Below, piece after piece: positions 60,838 to 64,000 of a DNA stretch of 64,000 bases. Both the position numbers and the translations under genes were made by a program. Each line of letters opens with the position of its first letter. Position 1 is the stretch's first letter. The stretch comes from Pelotomaculum propionicicum (GTDB taxonomy: Bacteria; Bacillota; Desulfotomaculia; Desulfotomaculales; Pelotomaculaceae): NCBI RefSeq assembly GCF_004369225.1, contig NZ_QFFZ01000001.1, positions 124,001 through 188,000 on the forward strand, in the 5' to 3' direction. The notes beneath the pieces are model-generated. The model worked only from the letters and a program-made list of their open reading frames with translations, was not told where the DNA came from and did no database searches.

Positions 60838-62924
60838 TTATAACTGATTTTTTTTATAATTATCAGGACATTTTTCTAATAATACCTGTACAAAGCCCCG
60901 GGTGCCGTCAACACGCACATATTGGCCGTCCTTAAGTGTTTTGGTAACATTGTCAATTCCTACTACAGCGGGAATTCCGTATTCCCGGGCAATGACCGAG
61001 CCGTGGGTCATCATGCCGCCGACCTCCACCACCAGAGCCTGGGCTGAATGGAACAAAGGCGTCCAGCCCGGATCGGTAAAAGGCGCGACTAAAATATCTC
61101 CTTTATTCAGTTTAGCCTCTTCCGGCTTATAGACTACCCTGGCGTATCCCTCGGCGACGCCGGCGGAAACCGGAGTACCTACTAACGCGCCTTCCGGAGC
61201 CTGGACACCGCTCCTTACCCCGGTGAATATTTCGCCCTCGCTGGTTATAACCCGGGGAGGGGTAAGCCTCTGGTACTGTTCGAACGCCCGTTGGCGAGAT
61301 CTAATCAGAGCTTCGACATTCCCCGTAAACCGGTTTTCCTGCAAGTCCACCAGTTCATCGAGTGAAAGATAGAACACATCCTTTTCCTGCTGTAAAATCT
61401 TCTTTTCCTGCAATGATTTCGCCAGTTCCAGGATGGCCTGCCGGTAAATGCCCAAAAGCCGGACGAGGGCGTATTTGGGGAATTCACGGAGGCCGGCCGT
61501 ATTTCGATAAATTGAAATAAACCTGGATAAGAGCCTGATTTTCAAGACTCCTGCAAAGGTCTTCCCGGTACGGGCCAGGATGAATTGCACGTATTCATCC
61601 GCTTCTTTCTGTCCCTGCCTGAATTTTTCCCGGTGTTCACCATGCCTATTGCTTTTCATGTGGTTTAGAATTGCCGGAACAATCATGGTCGGGGCTTCCC
61701 GCCAGCGCACATTGGAGATATCGATTTCACCAGGGCAGCGCATGCCGTACAGCTCCATGAACCGGTCCAATTTGGTCTTGAAAAACTGTCGTATCGAAAA
61801 AGAGCCTTCCACCCGCTTCCAGCACGATGGGACTTGGGGAGCGACGTGATTCTTTGCCGAACGGAAACATTGTCTGCCACAATGAAATTGCCAGCGGTTT
61901 CATGGCGTCCATCATCATCTGCATGTGCGCAAATGAATAAAATACATGGAATTTACCATCATCCACTTGGGTGACGGGGTAAAGAGAAGTAATGGGGCGG
62001 CTTTGCACAATAAAGAACCTGTTGCCGGCCAGGCACCATTCGATGTCCTGTTCCGAACCGTAATGTTTTTCTATCCTTTGGCCGAGACCGGCCAGCTCTA
62101 ATATTTTCTCATCGGAAAGGGCCGGTTGGCCCTGCAGCCCGGAAGGAAGTTCCTTAACCGCGGTTCCCCCTTCCGGTGTGGGATAAATTACCTTCTTCTT
62201 TTCCGCAATTTGCTTTTTAATGATCCGGCCTTTCAGGACCTGGTATAAATCGGCCGACACAATACCGGAAACCAGGGCTTCCCCCAGTCCGAAGCCGGCG
62301 TCAATGGAAACGGTACCACGGTGGCCGCTAAGCGGATCGGCGGTAAACATGATCCCGGACACATCCGGGAATACCATCTGCTGCACCACCACCGACAAAG
62401 AGACTGAGCGGTGATCTAATCTGTTCCTGGCCCGGTAGGCGATGGCCTGATCAGTAAACAATGAAGCCCAGCATTTTTGCACCGCCTGCAGCAATTGACC
62501 CAGGCCCTTCACATTCAAGTAGGTCTCATGCTGACCGGCAAAGGAAGTTGTGGGCAGATCTTCGGCTGTGGAACTGGAGCGGACGGCATAGGCCTTTTCT
62601 TCCCCGGTCTTTTTTTCACGCGTCAATAATCGCCGCTTGTATCCCTGCGGGTACGGTCAGGGATTGCAAATGATCCCGGACTTGTTTTCCCAGCTTGCTG
62701 ATTTCCCCCAGTCGATCCGGTTGTAATGTCACGAGCAATTCCAACAGTTCATCCATCTCCGGGCTGGTGGCCAGGAAATCCCGGTAAGCGGATGTGGTTA
62801 GGCAAAAGCCCGGGGGAACAGGAAATCCCGCTTTGCTCATTTCCCCCAGATTAGCGCCTTTTCCGCCCACCTCAGGCAAACTGGAACTATCTAACTCATG
62901 GAAATGCATTATATATCCGCTCAT
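60838..62924 (-). pseudogene. Broken rifampin-phosphotransferase/PEP-synthase-like copy
   Basis: Three out-of-frame pieces on the minus strand together match the intact copy at 55398. The N-terminal piece (62616-62924, GGKGANLGEMSKAGFPVPPG) is joined by a small indel near 62620 to the rest of the ATP-grasp domain (to about 61800, with EKAYAVRSSSTAEDLPTTSF). A deletion of about 220 residues with a frame change near 61800 then leads to the C-terminal part (60838-61812), which keeps the phosphohistidine segment EVGGMMTHGSVIAREYGIP. Both lesions should abolish activity, although the C-terminal piece might be made alone. Confidence 0.9.
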
Positions 62925-63184
62925 ATATGGAAAAGCTCCTTTGAGTAATATGAACTATTTTCATTACAAGGGAGTAAGACTTCTTGAAGGTTAGTATTGC
63001 CCGAAATAGCCGGAAAGTCTCAAGTATCTCAGGTAACCATATATACTATTGCCATCCCGGCAAATCATATTGGAAAAAAATCTGTATCGACATGCTTCGA
63101 CAATATCTCTAAAGGAAATTTACAGCCGATGATGGAAATCCTCTTAAAATGACTAATCTTGGAGGATCTTCTTTTTATGGTCGT
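62925..63184. other. Gene-free stretch beside the broken phosphotransferase
   Basis: No gene is seen. The first bases contain the broken gene's SD (AAAGGAG, minus strand). Confidence 0.35.
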
Positions 63185-63319
63185 GTGAAAGCCAATGAAT
63201 GCTGCATGGAAATCTTCGATGGCCCGGCCAAACTGGTGGAGCATATCAGAAAGAATAACAACGCCGTTTTATCCGCCAACGATATAGACAAATGGCACTT
63301 TACGACTGCAATTGCTTAG
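63185..63319 (+). pseudogene. NERD-protein fragment, second copy
   Basis: Forty-four codons (VKANECCMEIFDGPAKLVEH … SANDIDKW) closely match residues about 94-130 of the NERD protein at 51053, roughly 80% identical at the DNA level, then stop at 63317-63319. Neither the nuclease core nor the HRDC end is present. It lies, like the other copy, beside a phosphotransferase-like gene. Confidence 0.75.
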
Positions 63320-63502
63320 TGTTAAATGCAGAAAAATGTCAAAAAGAGAAGAATGTTTAAGGTAAAATGTTTCATTGCCAAAGAAGAAGCATTAGTAAAT
63401 AAGTCAGAGGTAAAGAAATGTGATTAGGTATAATAAGGATTGTAGTTGTGATCTAAAAAGTTGAGGCTTTGATCTCCTAACACCCTATTGAGGGATAAGG
63501 AA

Positions 63503-64000
63503 ATGGTTGACAGTGAATTTATTTTTGAAAAATGTTTACATGATTTACAAAGACATAGTAATAAGTTGCATGGTTATATAACCTATAATGATATCGCAGA
63601 GGTTTTTGCTGCAAGAAAACTTGATACGACTATTGAGGCAATTGACCGTATTTGCGAATTATTAGAAAAAGAAGAAATCAAAATAGTTGACCATATTCCT
63701 GAAGATATTGTTTTAAGCAAAGGAACCGCCCCTTATCAAGAGAATAATATATATCGGAATAATAAAACGCGTCCTTTGTTCCGGCCACTTCACTTTCTAT
63801 GTGATTCTTCCTGCGATCCTTTTCAGGATATTCTTTATTGTTCTGAAAAAACCATTGATTATCTTTTGGACTTAGCCTTAATAAGCGATGATAGTTTAAC
63901 TTTTCAAGACATCTTTAAGGTTAAAGAAGATTTTAACTTATCTGAAAAGGAATTGTACTATTTATGCGAATTCATTTCCTCATATGGAATTGAAATTCAG
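63503..64000 (+). CDS. Protein with a sigma-70 region 1.1-like start (runs off the window)
   Basis: ATG 63503, after GAGGGATAAGGA, opens a frame still open at base 64000 (166 codons). Residues about 20-62 (LHGYITYNDIAEVFAARKLD … ICELLEKEEIKIVDH) resemble the sigma-70 region 1.1 fold, an acidic helical bundle. A Cys-containing linker follows, then a second helical segment that seems to repeat the same plan (LYCSEKTIDYLLDLALISDD). No sigma core regions are visible yet. It is AT-rich coded. The identity depends on the part beyond the window. The 183 bases before it hold no gene. Confidence 0.6.
   Translation, partial: MVDSEFIFEKCLHDLQRHSNKLHGYITYNDIAEVFAARKLDTTIEAIDRICELLEKEEIKIVDHIPEDIVLSKGTAPYQENNIYRNNKTRPLFRPLHFLCDSSCDPFQDILYCSEKTIDYLLDLALISDDSLTFQDIFKVKEDFNLSEKELYYLCEFISSYGIEIQ

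Overview
The window looks like the chromosome of an anaerobic, spore-forming low-GC-lineage Firmicute of the Peptococcaceae/Desulfotomaculia type (Pelotomaculum-like). This is an inference from the gene order gyrA-pdxS-pdxT-class V aminotransferase-serA-serS-tRNA-Ser, a T-box leader, strong AGGAGG ribosome binding sites with frequent TTG/GTG starts, a Spo0E-like gene, hybrid-cluster protein (Hcp), and AMP-forming acyl-CoA synthetase. No 16S rRNA is present, so the species cannot be fixed.

Bases 1-21,000 are mostly core chromosome: gyrA, PLP synthase (pdxST), a serine-biosynthesis operon behind a T-box, serS, five tRNA genes (Ser-TGA, Ser-GCT, Arg-ACG, Arg-CCT, Ser-CGA), an acyl-CoA synthetase, a hemolysin-III/PAQR membrane protein and tadA. 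Two small scars of integrative elements sit beside the two tRNA-Arg genes. The first (11.5-13.7 kb) is bounded by a 20-nt near-perfect repeat of the tRNA 3' end and carries a DUF433/DUF5615-type toxin-antitoxin pair. The tRNA-Ser(CGA) gene lies partly inside the 3' end of tadA. Several very small membrane-protein genes lie between the larger ones.

Bases 21,000-36,000 hold an AraC regulator, a Spo0E-like gene, and an OmpR/PhoP-type two-component system. The promoters of that system, of a MacAB-type export operon and of an ArnT-like membrane glycosyltransferase all carry TTCAG repeats spaced exactly 11 bp, with the last repeat a fixed 15 bp upstream of the -10. I infer one autoregulated cell-envelope regulon. 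It is followed by GtrA, decayed family-2 glycosyltransferase and galU genes, a PepSY-type membrane protein and a Gpi18-like glycosyltransferase.

Bases 36,000-50,800 hold an hcp/ferredoxin operon with a divergent Crp/Fnr regulator and a shared palindrome, a GntR regulator whose ABC transporter has collapsed by deletion, a TnpB-like protein followed by a structured, probably non-coding segment, a complete branched-chain amino acid ABC importer (livKHMGF), a DMT exporter, an iron-sulfur protein and a Bcr/CflA-type drug exporter.

Bases 50,800-64,000 are an accessory, rearranged region. It holds three rifampin-phosphotransferase/PEP-synthase-like copies (one intact, one a C-terminal scrap, one broken), two NERD-nuclease pieces, a SWIM zinc-finger protein, a TipAS fragment, a Phd/ParE toxin-antitoxin pair, and a tightly coupled AAA ATPase plus PIN-nuclease pair that resembles two-gene defence modules in architecture. 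A recurring theme from 11 kb onward is genes damaged by internal deletion, which suggests ongoing gene decay.
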